Below are positions 55,747 to 64,000 of a DNA stretch of 64,000 nucleotides, piece by piece. The first letter of the stretch is position 1. Every line of letters begins with the position of its first letter. A program made the translations under genes and the position numbers. Source of the DNA: Kangiella profundi (GTDB lineage: Bacteria > Pseudomonadota > Gammaproteobacteria > Enterobacterales > Kangiellaceae); assembly GCF_002838765.1 (NCBI RefSeq), contig NZ_CP025120.1, positions 2,418,001-2,482,000 of the forward strand, in the 5' to 3' direction. The notes beneath the pieces were generated by a model. The model was not told the origin of the DNA. It searched no databases and saw only the letters and a list, made by a program, of their open reading frames with translations.

Positions 55747-56406
55747 ATGACACAGGATGAACTGAAAAAATTAGTGGGTGAAGCCGCGCTGGAATACGTT
55801 GTCGAAGACTCTATTGTTGGTGTGGGCACAGGCTCAACCGTCAATTACTTTATTGATGCACTGGCTACCATGAAACACAAGATCAAAGGAGCAGTATCAA
55901 GCTCCGAAGCATCAACCGAGCGCCTCAAGCAACACGGCATCGAAGTCTTCGAACTCAATGAAGTCGATAAAATTCCGGTTTACATTGATGGAGCCGATGA
56001 ATCCAATCATTTATTGGAACTGATCAAAGGTGGCGGTGGTGCACTGACTCGCGAAAAAATCATTGCAGCTGTTGCTGATCAGTTCATCTGTATTGCCGAT
56101 GAATCCAAACTTGTTCGTCGTCTTGGCGACTTCCCTCTTCCAGTTGAAGTCATCCCAATGGCTCGTAGCTACGTGGCACGCCAAATTGTTAAATTAGGCG
56201 GTGATCCGGTTTACCGCACAGGTTTTGTCACCGATAACGGCAATGTCATTCTTGATGTGCATGGTCTAATCATAAATGAACCTATCAAGTTAGAGCGTAT
56301 CTTGAATAATATCGTTGGTGTGGTCACCAATGGTTTGTTTGCTGAAAGAGCAGCCGATGTGTTGTTGCTGGGTAAAGAAGGTAAGGTAGAAACGATAACG
56401 CGATAG
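55747..56406 (+). CDS. rpiA: Ribose-5-phosphate isomerase A
   Basis: The enzyme interconverts ribose-5-phosphate and ribulose-5-phosphate in the pentose phosphate pathway. The 219-residue length equals E. coli RpiA. Motifs are [16 protein letters not shown] (phosphate loop), [27 protein letters not shown] with catalytic acids, [11 protein letters not shown] with the catalytic lysine region, and [10 protein letters not shown]. The ATG at 55747 has AGGAG 6 bp upstream. In many relatives rpiA neighbours serA, here found about 6 kb further on. Confidence 0.96.
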   Translation: MTQDELKKLVGEAALEYVVEDSIVGVGTGSTVNYFIDALATMKHKIKGAVSSSEASTERLKQHGIEVFELNEVDKIPVYIDGADESNHLLELIKGGGGALTREKIIAAVADQFICIADESKLVRRLGDFPLPVEVIPMARSYVARQIVKLGGDPVYRTGFVTDNGNVILDVHGLIINEPIKLERILNNIVGVVTNGLFAERAADVLLLGKEGKVETITR

Positions 56407-56432
56407 GGTTAGGACTTTTCGCCTTACGGCGA

Positions 56433-56669
56433 CCTACTTTTCTTACTTGTCTAAGAAAAGTAGGCAAAAGAATGACACCCCATTACCCGATGGGGCAGAC
56501 CCTCGTTAGGCCCTTCGGACTACCCTCGCTCATCAAAGTTATAACGCGCCGCCAATACGAAACGTCCTGTTTCGAAGTGGCTAAATTGGGTATCTCCCTA
56601 AAGGGATTTCCTTCGGTCACTTCCCAATTTGCGCTATAACTTCTCCTCTCTCGGCTAACTCTAAGGGGT
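56433..56669 (+). repeat. Long intergenic repeat, copy B
   Basis: It starts with a 13-bp perfect hairpin (CCTACTTTTCTTA, loop CTTGTC and complement, 56433-56464), right after rpiA. It then follows copy A through GGACTACCCTCGCTCAT, CGCGCCGCCAATACGAAAC, CTGTTTCGAAGTGGCTAAATT and CTCTCGGCTAACTCTAAGG, with a small extra hairpin insert. It occupies the 349-bp gap before the next gene; nothing else is seen there. Confidence 0.85.
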
Positions 56670-56755
56670 AATTAGAGCAAGCCCGAATAATTTGTACTCT
56701 CTATTGGCTTGACATCGGGAAGGCGTCCATATATGTCCAATACTTTTTTTCGTAT

Positions 56756-57376
56756 TTATTGTATTGAAATATTCTTATTTAGCAGCTCATTTACTGAATT
56801 GATATACTTTAGTGGTTCTTCCAATTCTTTAAATGGAATAGTGTAACTAACAGTAATCTCTTTGGTGTAAAAATCCTCCACTGTGCAAGCTCCGTTCTTA
56901 TTCGTAAATTTGATACCAAAGTTAGTCGAGCATTTTATCAATATGTCTCCAAAGCCTGAGCGGTTTGGAAGTAAATAATAACCTGTTACAGTCACTGTAT
57001 TAGGTGATAGTCTTTCTGTATAGATAATGAAATTGTCTGTTGTCTTATACAAAGAAAGATTTAGCCGGCTCTTATTCGATTTAAACCAATCGGCAACAGT
57101 ATATTTTTCAGCATTAGCTTTAGAAGTAAAGGTTAATTCAATTTTTAACGTGCCACTAGAAGGCACCTCATGCAAATTACCAGTCAGTTTTTTAATATCT
57201 GATTGAGTAAAGGAGTAATAGGCTGCTCTTACTTCGGAATTAATTTTGGACTTGGAAAGAAATAGTCCATAGCTATCATTAAGAATCACCTTTTTACCGT
57301 TTGCTAAAGAAACTGTGGTAGTGGATTTGCAACCAACCACTAAACCTAGAACCCAAAGAAAAACTATATATCTCAT
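56756..57376 (-). CDS. Putative lipoprotein, unknown function
   Basis: A 206-residue protein with a short signal peptide and the lipobox GLVVGC (Cys16), followed by a basic beta-rich mature part. Two further cysteines (IKCSTNF and GACTVEDF) could form a disulfide. No family is recognised. The A/T-rich codon use and the isolated position between repeat elements hint at an accessory gene. Confidence 0.65.
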   Translation of the reverse strand: MRYIVFLWVLGLVVGCKSTTTVSLANGKKVILNDSYGLFLSKSKINSEVRAAYYSFTQSDIKKLTGNLHEVPSSGTLKIELTFTSKANAEKYTVADWFKSNKSRLNLSLYKTTDNFIIYTERLSPNTVTVTGYYLLPNRSGFGDILIKCSTNFGIKFTNKNGACTVEDFYTKEITVSYTIPFKELEEPLKYINSVNELLNKNISIQ

Positions 57377-57537
57377 CGCGTTACCCTATCTATAGGTACT
57401 TCCGGAAAGTATTGAACACCAACAAATTTCTCTCGCAAGATTATCATAAATTAACCACTAACTTTGAATAAACTCTCAGAACCGTTTCCTCAATATGAGT
57501 AAGATCGCTTCCTTTGTCACTTTGCCTTCTAAGCTCA

Positions 57538-58023
57538 ATGTACGACGATATTCAGAATCCCCCGCAACCGCTTCCATCATCAAAATTAAAGCCCTGGTTT
57601 TGGCTATTAATTCTTCCGATTTACTTGTTCGGCTGTATTTGGGCTCTGTCAGGCACCCTATCTGGTTGGCAAGAGTTGCTGCAACTACCCAATCTTTCAG
57701 TGCTTTCTCTGATAGTCATTGTATTTGCCCTGTGCATGTTAATTTGGCTGTCTTATCAATTAATTCAAGGATTTAACAAGCTGACTGAGTGCTCACGTTA
57801 TGAAGTTTATTTGGCCGAAGTTTTCGAGAATCGAGATCGTCAAAGACCTGCGCAAAATGCCATGCGACTGGATTACCTCAGAAAATTACGAAAGCTAAAT
57901 AGTGAAGTTCGTGGCACTACGGAACACAAGCAAAAACAATTGTTAGTTATGGGTATGGTTGGTTTGTTAATGATGTTAGTTGGGTGCGTTGGGCTGTTGG
58001 CGAGTCACTTGGTTTTACTTTGA
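57538..58023 (+). CDS. Membrane protein with cytoplasmic helical loop, unknown function
   Basis: A ~161-residue protein with three to four membrane segments: PWFWLLILPIYLFGCIWAL, LLIVIVFALCMLIWL-like in the first half, and MGMVGLLMMLVGCVGLLA at the end. Between them is a charged loop (LAEVFENRDRQRPAQNAMRLDYLRKLRKL). The ATG at 57538 is preferred over one eight codons upstream, though neither has a strong ribosome site. No family is recognised. Confidence 0.6.
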   Translation: MYDDIQNPPQPLPSSKLKPWFWLLILPIYLFGCIWALSGTLSGWQELLQLPNLSVLSLIVIVFALCMLIWLSYQLIQGFNKLTECSRYEVYLAEVFENRDRQRPAQNAMRLDYLRKLRKLNSEVRGTTEHKQKQLLVMGMVGLLMMLVGCVGLLASHLVLL

Positions 58024-58199
58024 TCACAATTTTTCGCCTTAAGGCGACCTACTTTTAGAAATAAAGTTTATTTATCTCTAAAGTCATTCAAAACGACCAT
58101 AGCTGAAGCAAGCACCACTTATCCCCCTAGATTGAGCTGAGTAGTAGTCAAGACATAGCAATTCAAATCGTGGATGATTTGAATAGTAAAATTCGGGCC

Positions 58200-58330
58200 A
58201 AGGATGGCACGTATTTTACGGTGCGTTAAGTGGCTTGGCGGATACGAAGGGAGTTTCGTTTGCGAAACCTCAATCTCCGGGGTGGCCTTCTTTTGGTTAC
58301 TTTTCTTGGCCACGCAAGAAAAGTAACTCG
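58200..58330 (-). repeat. Intergenic hairpin repeat, copy C (partial)
   Basis: A 13-bp perfect hairpin with a 6-nt loop (GTTACTTTTCTTG and complement, 58296-58327) is followed on the minus strand by CAAAAGAAGGCCACCCC, matching the sequence that follows the hairpins of copies A and B. The stem sequence differs but pairing is complete. A second relic of the family (TTTCGCCTTAAGGCGACCTACTTTT) is at about 58029-58055. The 420-bp gap before prsR holds these relics and one CCGCGG repeat. Confidence 0.75.
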
Positions 58331-58403
58331 CTGAGTAGCGAAATAAATATTTGAAATTATTAACGTGTCTTGAGAATCCAGCTCGTCTTAAAAGAGCAAG
58401 TCA

Positions 58404-58433
58404 CTGGATCCCGCGGTCGCGCCGCGGGATGAC
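58404..58433 (-). repeat. CCGCGG-type palindromic repeat, third copy
   Basis: A 30-bp unit CTGGATCCCGCGG...CCGCGGGATGAC related to the pair near 24100, with compensatory changes that keep the palindrome. It lies 10 bp past the prsR stop and may serve as its terminator. Confidence 0.8.
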
Positions 58434-58443
58434 AAATTATATC

Positions 58444-59799
58444 TCAACTACTAATACTGTACTTATCCATTAAGCTGTAAAGGGTCGGCCTGGTAAGGCC
58501 TAACAGTTTTGCGGCCTGGGAAATATTACCGTCGGATAATACGATAGCACGTTGAATAGCTCGGGTTTCCGCGGCCTCTCGGACCTGACGTAAATTCAAT
58601 GGCATTTCACGTAACTGGGCTTCGTCAATCTGCAAGTCCTTCGCAGTAATCTGATTGCTGTCTGACATTACCACTGCACTTTTGATTTTGTTCTCGAGCT
58701 CGCGAACATTGCCAGGCCAACTGTAAGCTTCCATAGCCTGGACTGCATCTTTTGAGAAACCTCGAATATTACGCGAGTATTGGCGATTAAATTTTTCCAG
58801 TAATGAGCGGGCAATCAAGACTACATCGCCGTTTCGTTTTGACAGTGCCGGTATATTTAAAACAACTTCACTGAGTCGATAGAAAAGGTCTTCTCGGAAT
58901 TTGCCTTCATTAACCAGGTCTTCAAGCGTATGGTGGGTCGCTGCAATGATGCGTACGTCCACTGGTATCGATTCACGCCCACCCACTCTTTCTACGACAC
59001 GTTCCTGCAAGAAGCGAAGTAATTTGGCCTGCAACGCCATCGGCATATCGCCAATTTCATCGAGGAACAAAGTACCACCATTGGCATATTCAATTTTTCC
59101 CATGGTGGTTTTGTTAGCACCTGTGAAAGCTCCAGCTTCATAACCAAACAGTTCGCTTTCAAGAAGGTTATCTGGGATAGCCGCGCAATTAATCGCTACC
59201 ATGTTTTTACTGCGACGAGGACTAATGTCGTGAATGGCTCTTGCCAATAACTCTTTGCCTGTTCCGCTGTCTCCCAGTAACAAGACACTCACATCAGTAG
59301 GCGCTACTTTCTCAATTTTCTGACAAACACCCATCATCTCCGGGCTGGTAGCTATAATGCCGTGAAAACTTTCCTTTTGTTGTTGAAAGTGACGACGGTT
59401 TTCGTCCTCGAGCTTTGCCAGTTCAAAGGCACGCTTGATAATCAGTGTCAGTTCTTCCGGCTGAATCGGTTTCTGATAATAGTCGTAAGCTCCAGCATTA
59501 ACTGCCTGCATGGCGATTTCACGCTGGTCATTACCGGTTACGACAATGACCTTACTGGTCGGTGATAAAGACAGGATCTCTTCCAGAAGCTCAAGACCTA
59601 CGCTAGCGTTAGCAGGGTCTGGTGGTAAGCCAAGATCAAGTGTTATTACCTGTGGCTGAAAGCGCCTTAACTCTACTAAAGCACTGTCGCGGTCTTCTGC
59701 AAGAATTACGTTATACTGATCGAATGACCACTTGAGCTGTTTCTGAAGCCCTTTGTCATCCTCAATAATTAATAAGTCGGGTTTATTTGATTGTGCCAT
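58444..59799 (-). CDS. prsR: PEP-CTERM-system response regulator PrsR (sigma-54 activator)
   Basis: A 451-residue NtrC-type regulator. The receiver domain has the phosphorylation site D55 in VITLDLGLPP. The AAA+ domain has Walker A GDSGTGKELLARA and the sigma-54 contact loop GAFTGA, so it should activate sigma-54 promoters. A Fis-type HTH ends the protein (NISQAAKLLGLTRPTLYSLMDKY). The sequence resembles PrsR, the partner of the PrsK kinase in exosortase/PEP-CTERM systems. It follows prsK by 17 bp. Confidence 0.9.
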   Translation of the reverse strand: MAQSNKPDLLIIEDDKGLQKQLKWSFDQYNVILAEDRDSALVELRRFQPQVITLDLGLPPDPANASVGLELLEEILSLSPTSKVIVVTGNDQREIAMQAVNAGAYDYYQKPIQPEELTLIIKRAFELAKLEDENRRHFQQQKESFHGIIATSPEMMGVCQKIEKVAPTDVSVLLLGDSGTGKELLARAIHDISPRRSKNMVAINCAAIPDNLLESELFGYEAGAFTGANKTTMGKIEYANGGTLFLDEIGDMPMALQAKLLRFLQERVVERVGGRESIPVDVRIIAATHHTLEDLVNEGKFREDLFYRLSEVVLNIPALSKRNGDVVLIARSLLEKFNRQYSRNIRGFSKDAVQAMEAYSWPGNVRELENKIKSAVVMSDSNQITAKDLQIDEAQLREMPLNLRQVREAAETRAIQRAIVLSDGNISQAAKLLGLTRPTLYSLMDKYSISS

Positions 59800-59816
59800 C
59801 CTGTCCTCTTTATTCT

Positions 59817-61814
59817 CTAATCTCCGGGAGTTAGCGTCTGCAATATAACGATGCAGCGTGTTCCTTTCCCCAATTCACTTTGTATTATTAAATCACCACC
59901 AAAGCTTTGGAGCAAATAACGGCATTGGTAAACACCAATTCCCATCCCCGCATTGCCCTTAGTGGTGGCGAAAGGTTTGAATAACTGCTTACGAACGAAG
60001 TCTGGATCCATGCCTTTGCCCTTATCGACAATATGCCAGTGCAGCTCCTGTCCGATCTGGTCAAATCGGTGATGAATTCTATCATTTTCGTTACTGGCAT
60101 CAATCGCATTCTGGTGTAGATGCTGGATGATGTTAAGCAATTGATCCTGGTTAGCATACACCTCTATTTCAGGAATATCTCCAATCACGTTGAGGCGACT
60201 TGCGGTTTCCTTGAATTTCGCAAACACATCTGGAATATAGGCCTGAAGGATCTCTTTTTTTGGTAGCTGTTTGCGTTGCAACTGTTCAAGCATTTTATTG
60301 AGACGTTGAGTGGCGCTGGCTACGGTTTCAAACGTATCATCCACAAATTCAGGATTGTCTCTATAGCGATGTGCGTTATGGGTGATCAGTTCCAATTGAG
60401 CGGTGACATTCTTTAAATCATGTACAACAAATGCCGATAGACGGTTAAAAGCATCAAACTGCTCACGTTCGTAAATTTGAGTAGTTGCCTCAAACAGTGC
60501 CAGATAACTAGCCATCTGCTGACCCGCTGCTTTAAGAAGATCATGGTCTTCCCAGTTGAGGCTTGGTTTAGAATAGCTGCTTCTTAGCCCAACCACTGCG
60601 ACTAACTCTTCACCGCGACGCAGTGGAATATAGATCTGATGCTGTTGAAATAACGGCGAGTGATAATCTAGTTTCAAACCCTGGTAAACATTCTGGTTAC
60701 TTTGATATTCCTTAATGTCTACCACCCAGTTAGTGCGCTCAATAAAATCAATCAGCTCCATGGGCAACTGATAAGCCAGCTCATTATTGAGCGGCGAATT
60801 TAAAGGTGACTGCCAGTTATCGGTATAAATAAACAGATCACCGCGTCGACTCCAAAGTTTTCCGGCAGGGCTACTGATGATATTGGCCAGCGCCTTGATC
60901 GACAGCTGATAGAAATCACCTTGCACATTTGCCTCGTCCAGCGCGCGGTTGAATCCCAGCCAGCTTTCTCGGTAATCATACTTGTAACTGGCAAATAGCT
61001 TGGTGAACATTATTTTAAGCTGGCTTAATAGTTTTTTCTTATAGGCCAGCCAGATGAATATCAATATTGATGCAGCAAGGACCACTGATCCTACAATTGG
61101 TTTTTGCCAAGCTACACCAATCAGCATATATCCGACTACTGCCAACCAGCTCAATACCGCAAAGATATTCAGGCTACTTTGCGGGCGGTAGGTTTGCTGA
61201 ATGTTTTCAAGATCCAGCCGAGACTGATCTATTTGTTGGATGTGTACCAGACTGAATGCCATGGCAATGCTGGCAATGATGGCTCGAGACACGTCAAGTG
61301 CTTCAGCATCGACATTCAGATTGAGCATCAGCACCAGCATGGAAAGGAGATCCCAGATCAGGACTATTCCTAAAGCACCACCCAGAGTTGAAATTTCAGC
61401 CCTCAGAGTCTCAGCAAACTGATTTCCAGCCCGCTCCATCATCTGCATCATCATCAGTAGAATAAAGCCGCCTATGGCCGGATTGATTACTCGCTTCATA
61501 TCTCCGCTGTAGAGCAGGATAAAGCTAGCCCAGCCAATAAAGGCAGCAATTATGATGAAACTTAATAGCTTATGGTGGGTTGCAAAGTAGAAGAGAAAGA
61601 AGGTAAGAGCCGCAAAAATACCAAACAGGCGTGCCCATTCAATCATCCAGTGGTTAAGCTCAGAGTCCGTATCCAGCAGGTTCAAGCCGCTCCAGCCTAT
61701 AAAAGTTAAGGCCAATAGCATAATCGGCCAGCCCAGGGTCGATCCGCGCCAGCGCAATAGTACGGTCATGAACAAGAAGCCTGCTAACACGATACAGGCG
61801 ATAAATCCGGCCAT
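59817..61814 (-). CDS. prsK: PEP-CTERM-system sensor histidine kinase PrsK
   Basis: A 665-residue kinase with an N-terminal block of about eight to ten membrane helices (residues 1-280), a GAF domain (~300-440) and a kinase core. The phosphoacceptor is in FVVHDLKNVTAQLELI, the N box is LHQNAIDASNEND, and the G boxes are VDKGKGMDP and GNAGMGIGVYQCR. This architecture is that of PrsK. It is expected to phosphorylate PrsR and control exopolysaccharide or protein-sorting genes. No exosortase or PEP-CTERM protein occurs in the window. Confidence 0.9.
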   Translation of the reverse strand: MAGFIACIVLAGFLFMTVLLRWRGSTLGWPIMLLALTFIGWSGLNLLDTDSELNHWMIEWARLFGIFAALTFFLFYFATHHKLLSFIIIAAFIGWASFILLYSGDMKRVINPAIGGFILLMMMQMMERAGNQFAETLRAEISTLGGALGIVLIWDLLSMLVLMLNLNVDAEALDVSRAIIASIAMAFSLVHIQQIDQSRLDLENIQQTYRPQSSLNIFAVLSWLAVVGYMLIGVAWQKPIVGSVVLAASILIFIWLAYKKKLLSQLKIMFTKLFASYKYDYRESWLGFNRALDEANVQGDFYQLSIKALANIISSPAGKLWSRRGDLFIYTDNWQSPLNSPLNNELAYQLPMELIDFIERTNWVVDIKEYQSNQNVYQGLKLDYHSPLFQQHQIYIPLRRGEELVAVVGLRSSYSKPSLNWEDHDLLKAAGQQMASYLALFEATTQIYEREQFDAFNRLSAFVVHDLKNVTAQLELITHNAHRYRDNPEFVDDTFETVASATQRLNKMLEQLQRKQLPKKEILQAYIPDVFAKFKETASRLNVIGDIPEIEVYANQDQLLNIIQHLHQNAIDASNENDRIHHRFDQIGQELHWHIVDKGKGMDPDFVRKQLFKPFATTKGNAGMGIGVYQCRYLLQSFGGDLIIQSELGKGTRCIVILQTLTPGD

Positions 61815-61863
61815 TTCCCTGCTTACTTTATTTGTTTGGTTGCTATGGGTGTTATAAAAGAAA

Positions 61864-61891
61864 AAGGCCGAAAAAGCTACTTTTCGGCCTT
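61864..61891 (-). terminator. Terminator between the acyl carrier gene and prsK
   Basis: An 11-bp perfect stem (AAGGCCGAAAA / TTTTCGGCCTT), followed on the minus strand by a T-rich tract (TTTTTCTTTT), ends the acyl carrier transcript. Confidence 0.85.
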
Positions 61892-61917
61892 AAAAATCAA
61901 TTATCTATCGCGACTGA

Positions 61918-62181
61918 TTATATAGCAGTAGCTGCCTGCTGTACTTCAACAAATTCTGTCAAAGTTGTCACTGACTCAAAAACTTCGCCTGTCAGTTCGT
62001 CATCAGCAATTTCAATGCCGAAGTTTTCTTCAATTTGCATCAAGATAGAGACGATTGCCATAGAATCGAATTCCGGCAAATTTCCCAGCAGCAAAGTATC
62101 AGCCGACAGCTGATCGGCATCAATTGATAGCGTATCGCTTAGCAAAGCTATCATTTTATCGATGTTGGTCTGGTACGCCAT
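61918..62181 (-). CDS. Acyl carrier protein
   Basis: An 87-residue carrier with the 4'-phosphopantetheine serine S40 in LPEFDSMAIVSIL. Its DSM motif and divergence from housekeeping AcpP (DSL) suggest a dedicated carrier. Acyl carrier genes of this kind occur in exosortase/PEP-CTERM loci, consistent with the adjacent prsK-prsR pair. A terminator separates it from prsK. It is divergent from serA. Confidence 0.88.
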   Translation of the reverse strand: MAYQTNIDKMIALLSDTLSIDADQLSADTLLLGNLPEFDSMAIVSILMQIEENFGIEIADDELTGEVFESVTTLTEFVEVQQAATAI

Positions 62182-62418
62182 TCGGCAAATCTCCTCAAGT
62201 CTTGCCCTAAAGTCTAATGCTCAAAACAGGCTCAGAATCACAAAATGCCGCACCGTCTGCGACACAAGGCGGCAGATTGTAGCAAAATTGCCTCTTTTAG
62301 ACACCTATTTTAGCCCTATCAGGAATAATTCTAACGAACAGCGATCTGCTACTTTTACATGCTGATCGGATCTGTTTTAATAGACCTTCATTGCCACGAA
62401 ACCGCTGAACTCATCAAG

Positions 62419-63648
62419 ATGGCGAACACATCATTCGATAAACACCAACTGAAAGTTTTACTCCTTGAAGGAGTCCACCCTAAAGCAGAACAGCTTTTCA
62501 GACAAGATGGCTATCATCAGGTTGAGAGCCTCAAAACAGCACTATCTGTTTCTGAGCTGAAAAGTGCACTGCAGGATTGCCATTTTCTGGGTATTCGCTC
62601 ACGTTCACAGATTACTCCCGAAGTGTTAGCCGAGGCCAATAAGCTGGTAGCCATTGGTTGTTTCTGTATTGGTACCAACCAGGTTAACCTGACCGCAGCA
62701 CAACATAAAGGCATCCCGGTTTTTAACGCTCCTTACTCCAATACACGTAGTGTTGCCGAGCTGGTTCTCGGCGAAATTATTATGCTGTTACGCGGAATTC
62801 CCGCAAAGAATGCTGCCGCGCACCGCGGTCAATGGCTTAAAACGGCTAGCAACTCCAATGAGGCCCGCGGTAAAACACTTGGAATTATAGGTTATGGCCA
62901 TATTGGTACCCAGCTTGGCATTCTGGCCGAAGGTATCGGTATGCAGGTTAAGTTCTATGATATTGAAACCAAGCTGACCCTTGGAAATGCCAGTCAGGTA
63001 GCCGACTTGACTCAGCTACTAGCTGAGTCTGATGTGGTAACCCTGCATGTGCCTGAAACACCACAAACCAAAGGCATGATAGGTAAAGCTGAACTGGCAG
63101 CTATGAAAGCCGGAAGCATCCTGATAAATGCCTCACGCGGTACAGTAGTCAATATTGACGCTTTAACCGAAGCACTCCGTTCGGAGCATATCCTCGGTGC
63201 GGCTATTGACGTTTTCCCGACCGAGCCCAAGTCTAACTCTGAAGAATTTCAGTCGCCTTTGCGTGATTTTGACAATGTCATTCTGACACCACACATCGGT
63301 GGCTCGACGCTTGAAGCTCAGGAAAACATTGCCATCGAAGTGACTGAGAAAATGATCAAATACAGCAACAATGGCTCGACGGTTTCGGCGGTCAACTTCC
63401 CGCAGGTTGCTCTGCCTGAGCACATCAATACACACCGCATCCTGCATATTCACCACAATAAGCCCGGAATCCTGTCGCAGATCAACCAGATTCTGTCGCA
63501 GAATGATATCAATATCTCAGCACAGTACCTGATGACTCAGGGCGACATTGGCTATGTGGTAACCGACATTGATCGAAGCTCAAGCCATTTTGCCTTAGAA
63601 AAAATGCGTGAAATTGAAGGGACAATTAGAGCAAGGGTTCTTTACTAA
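62419..63648 (+). CDS. serA: D-3-phosphoglycerate dehydrogenase
   Basis: The first enzyme of serine synthesis, oxidising 3-phosphoglycerate with NAD. The 409-residue length and sequence match E. coli SerA closely: LLLEGVHPKAEQLF, CIGTNQVNL, NTRSVAELVLGEIIMLLRG, the NAD loop GIIGYGHIGTQLGILAE, the catalytic ARG/HIS region NASRGTVVNID and LTPHIGGSTLEAQENI, and a C-terminal ACT domain (residues ~335-409) for serine feedback. The ATG at 62419 gives the family N-terminus; an in-frame start 20 codons earlier would add an unrelated leader. Serine feeds glycine and the gcv system. Confidence 0.96.
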   Translation: MANTSFDKHQLKVLLLEGVHPKAEQLFRQDGYHQVESLKTALSVSELKSALQDCHFLGIRSRSQITPEVLAEANKLVAIGCFCIGTNQVNLTAAQHKGIPVFNAPYSNTRSVAELVLGEIIMLLRGIPAKNAAAHRGQWLKTASNSNEARGKTLGIIGYGHIGTQLGILAEGIGMQVKFYDIETKLTLGNASQVADLTQLLAESDVVTLHVPETPQTKGMIGKAELAAMKAGSILINASRGTVVNIDALTEALRSEHILGAAIDVFPTEPKSNSEEFQSPLRDFDNVILTPHIGGSTLEAQENIAIEVTEKMIKYSNNGSTVSAVNFPQVALPEHINTHRILHIHHNKPGILSQINQILSQNDINISAQYLMTQGDIGYVVTDIDRSSSHFALEKMREIEGTIRARVLY

Positions 63649-63670
63649 GAAAGAGCTTCAGAACAAAAAA

Positions 63671-63688
63671 GGCCAGCAATTGCTGGCC
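63671..63688. terminator. Bidirectional terminator after serA
   Basis: A perfect 18-bp palindrome (GGCCAGCAATTGCTGGCC) has six A on the left and seven T on the right, so it can stop both serA and the convergent partial gene. Confidence 0.92.
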
Positions 63689-63717
63689 TTTTTTTCTGGT
63701 TGTTTTTTATGAGGACT

Positions 63718-64000
63718 TTACACTGTTCTTTCTTGCTTCAACCACTCATCAATAGCTTTATCAAGTACTTCTTGGTCAGGTAAAGACATTGGCTTCCTTG
63801 GTGAGGGCTCCAGCCAACTGCGGCTGGTTTCAAAATCCTCAGGCACGGTTACAAACCCTTGCATATAGTGTTCGATAAAAGGTTTTAGATCGTGATTCTG
63901 GTAATCGTATTGCGGAACAAAGGTGCCAATAGGAATACGTTTACCTTTCTTGAGCTCACCTTTTTTGTCATATACTTTCCCGGCCGGATATAGGCTAATC
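63718..64000 (-). CDS. Unrecognised protein, C-terminal part (runs off the window)
   Basis: The last 94 codons of a minus-strand gene. The readable part starts ISLYPAGKVYDKKGELKKGK and ends DKAIDEWLKQERTV. It is hydrophilic, with a proline-rich stretch (SWLEPSPRKPMSLPDQ), and has no membrane segment. I do not recognise the family. It is convergent with serA across the shared terminator. Confidence 0.7.
   Translation of the reverse strand, partial: ISLYPAGKVYDKKGELKKGKRIPIGTFVPQYDYQNHDLKPFIEHYMQGFVTVPEDFETSRSWLEPSPRKPMSLPDQEVLDKAIDEWLKQERTV

Noticed and set aside
57495..57776. 93-codon frame overlapping the start of the membrane protein gene
   Set aside because: The frame at 57538 encodes coherent membrane helices and a charged loop; the overlapping frame does not.
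58119..58313. 64-codon minus-strand frame starting MAKKSNQKK
   Set aside because: It overlaps repeat copy C and the start of the frame is part of the repeat hairpin region; probably non-coding.

Overview
The window reads as chromosome of a free-living, probably marine gammaproteobacterium. Most gene blocks have conserved gammaproteobacterial order: gmk-rpoZ-spoT-ridA-trmH, ygfB-pepP-ubiH-ubiI diverging from zapB-like/zapA-ssrS(6S RNA)-fau, gcvT-gcvH-gcvP, and lgt-thyA-folA. Base composition looks moderately low in GC. Protein wording and gene mix suggest a Kangiella-like organism, but that is recall-based inference. No tRNA, rRNA, CRISPR array, prophage or complete IS was seen. The mobile-DNA signal is REP-type: a RAYT transposase with its palindromes, plus three other families of intergenic hairpin repeats.

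Layout. 1-5900: start of a DUF4382 lipoprotein, rph, a RAYT gene carrying a REP inside its reading frame, an FKBP isomerase, a MAPEG protein, an SDR dehydrogenase, apaG-apaH and yicC. 5900-12600: a LysR regulator divergent from dabB-dabA (DAB bicarbonate uptake), translationally coupled to a Sua5/TsaC gene, then a small lipoprotein. 12800-23000: guanylate kinase, RNA polymerase omega, SpoT, RidA, TrmH, a DUF418 membrane protein overlapping a rhodanese-like/methyltransferase fusion, OxyR touching RecG, and malate dehydrogenase. 24000-29700: accessory genes including a class GN sortase with its VIT/vWA target protein, a frameshifted small membrane gene and a 23-residue membrane ORF. 29760-34900: folA, thyA, lgt, a TSUP permease, a DUF938 methyltransferase, RppH with a long basic tail, and MutH.

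34930-38320 holds the most unusual locus. It contains a tetrapyrrole-methylase-fold enzyme with the borosin active-site spacing, a 73-residue precursor-like peptide, and two tandem paralogous exported TPR proteins. I read this as a split borosin (backbone alpha-N-methylating) RiPP operon. The peptide has its own candidate promoter and a hairpin separates it from the TPR genes. It lies downstream of the glycine cleavage genes in the same direction.

43260-53480: a GNAT acetyltransferase, a Fur-box-controlled ferric ABC pair without an ATPase gene, and the ubiquinone hydroxylase genes ubiH and ubiI with two paralogous Sel1/TPR-like genes between them, then pepP and ygfB. 53600-64000: cell-division genes, 6S RNA, fau, an EVE-domain protein, rpiA, two unrecognised envelope proteins, the PrsK/PrsR two-component pair and an acyl carrier protein (normally part of PEP-CTERM/exosortase systems), serA, and the 3' part of one gene running off the end.
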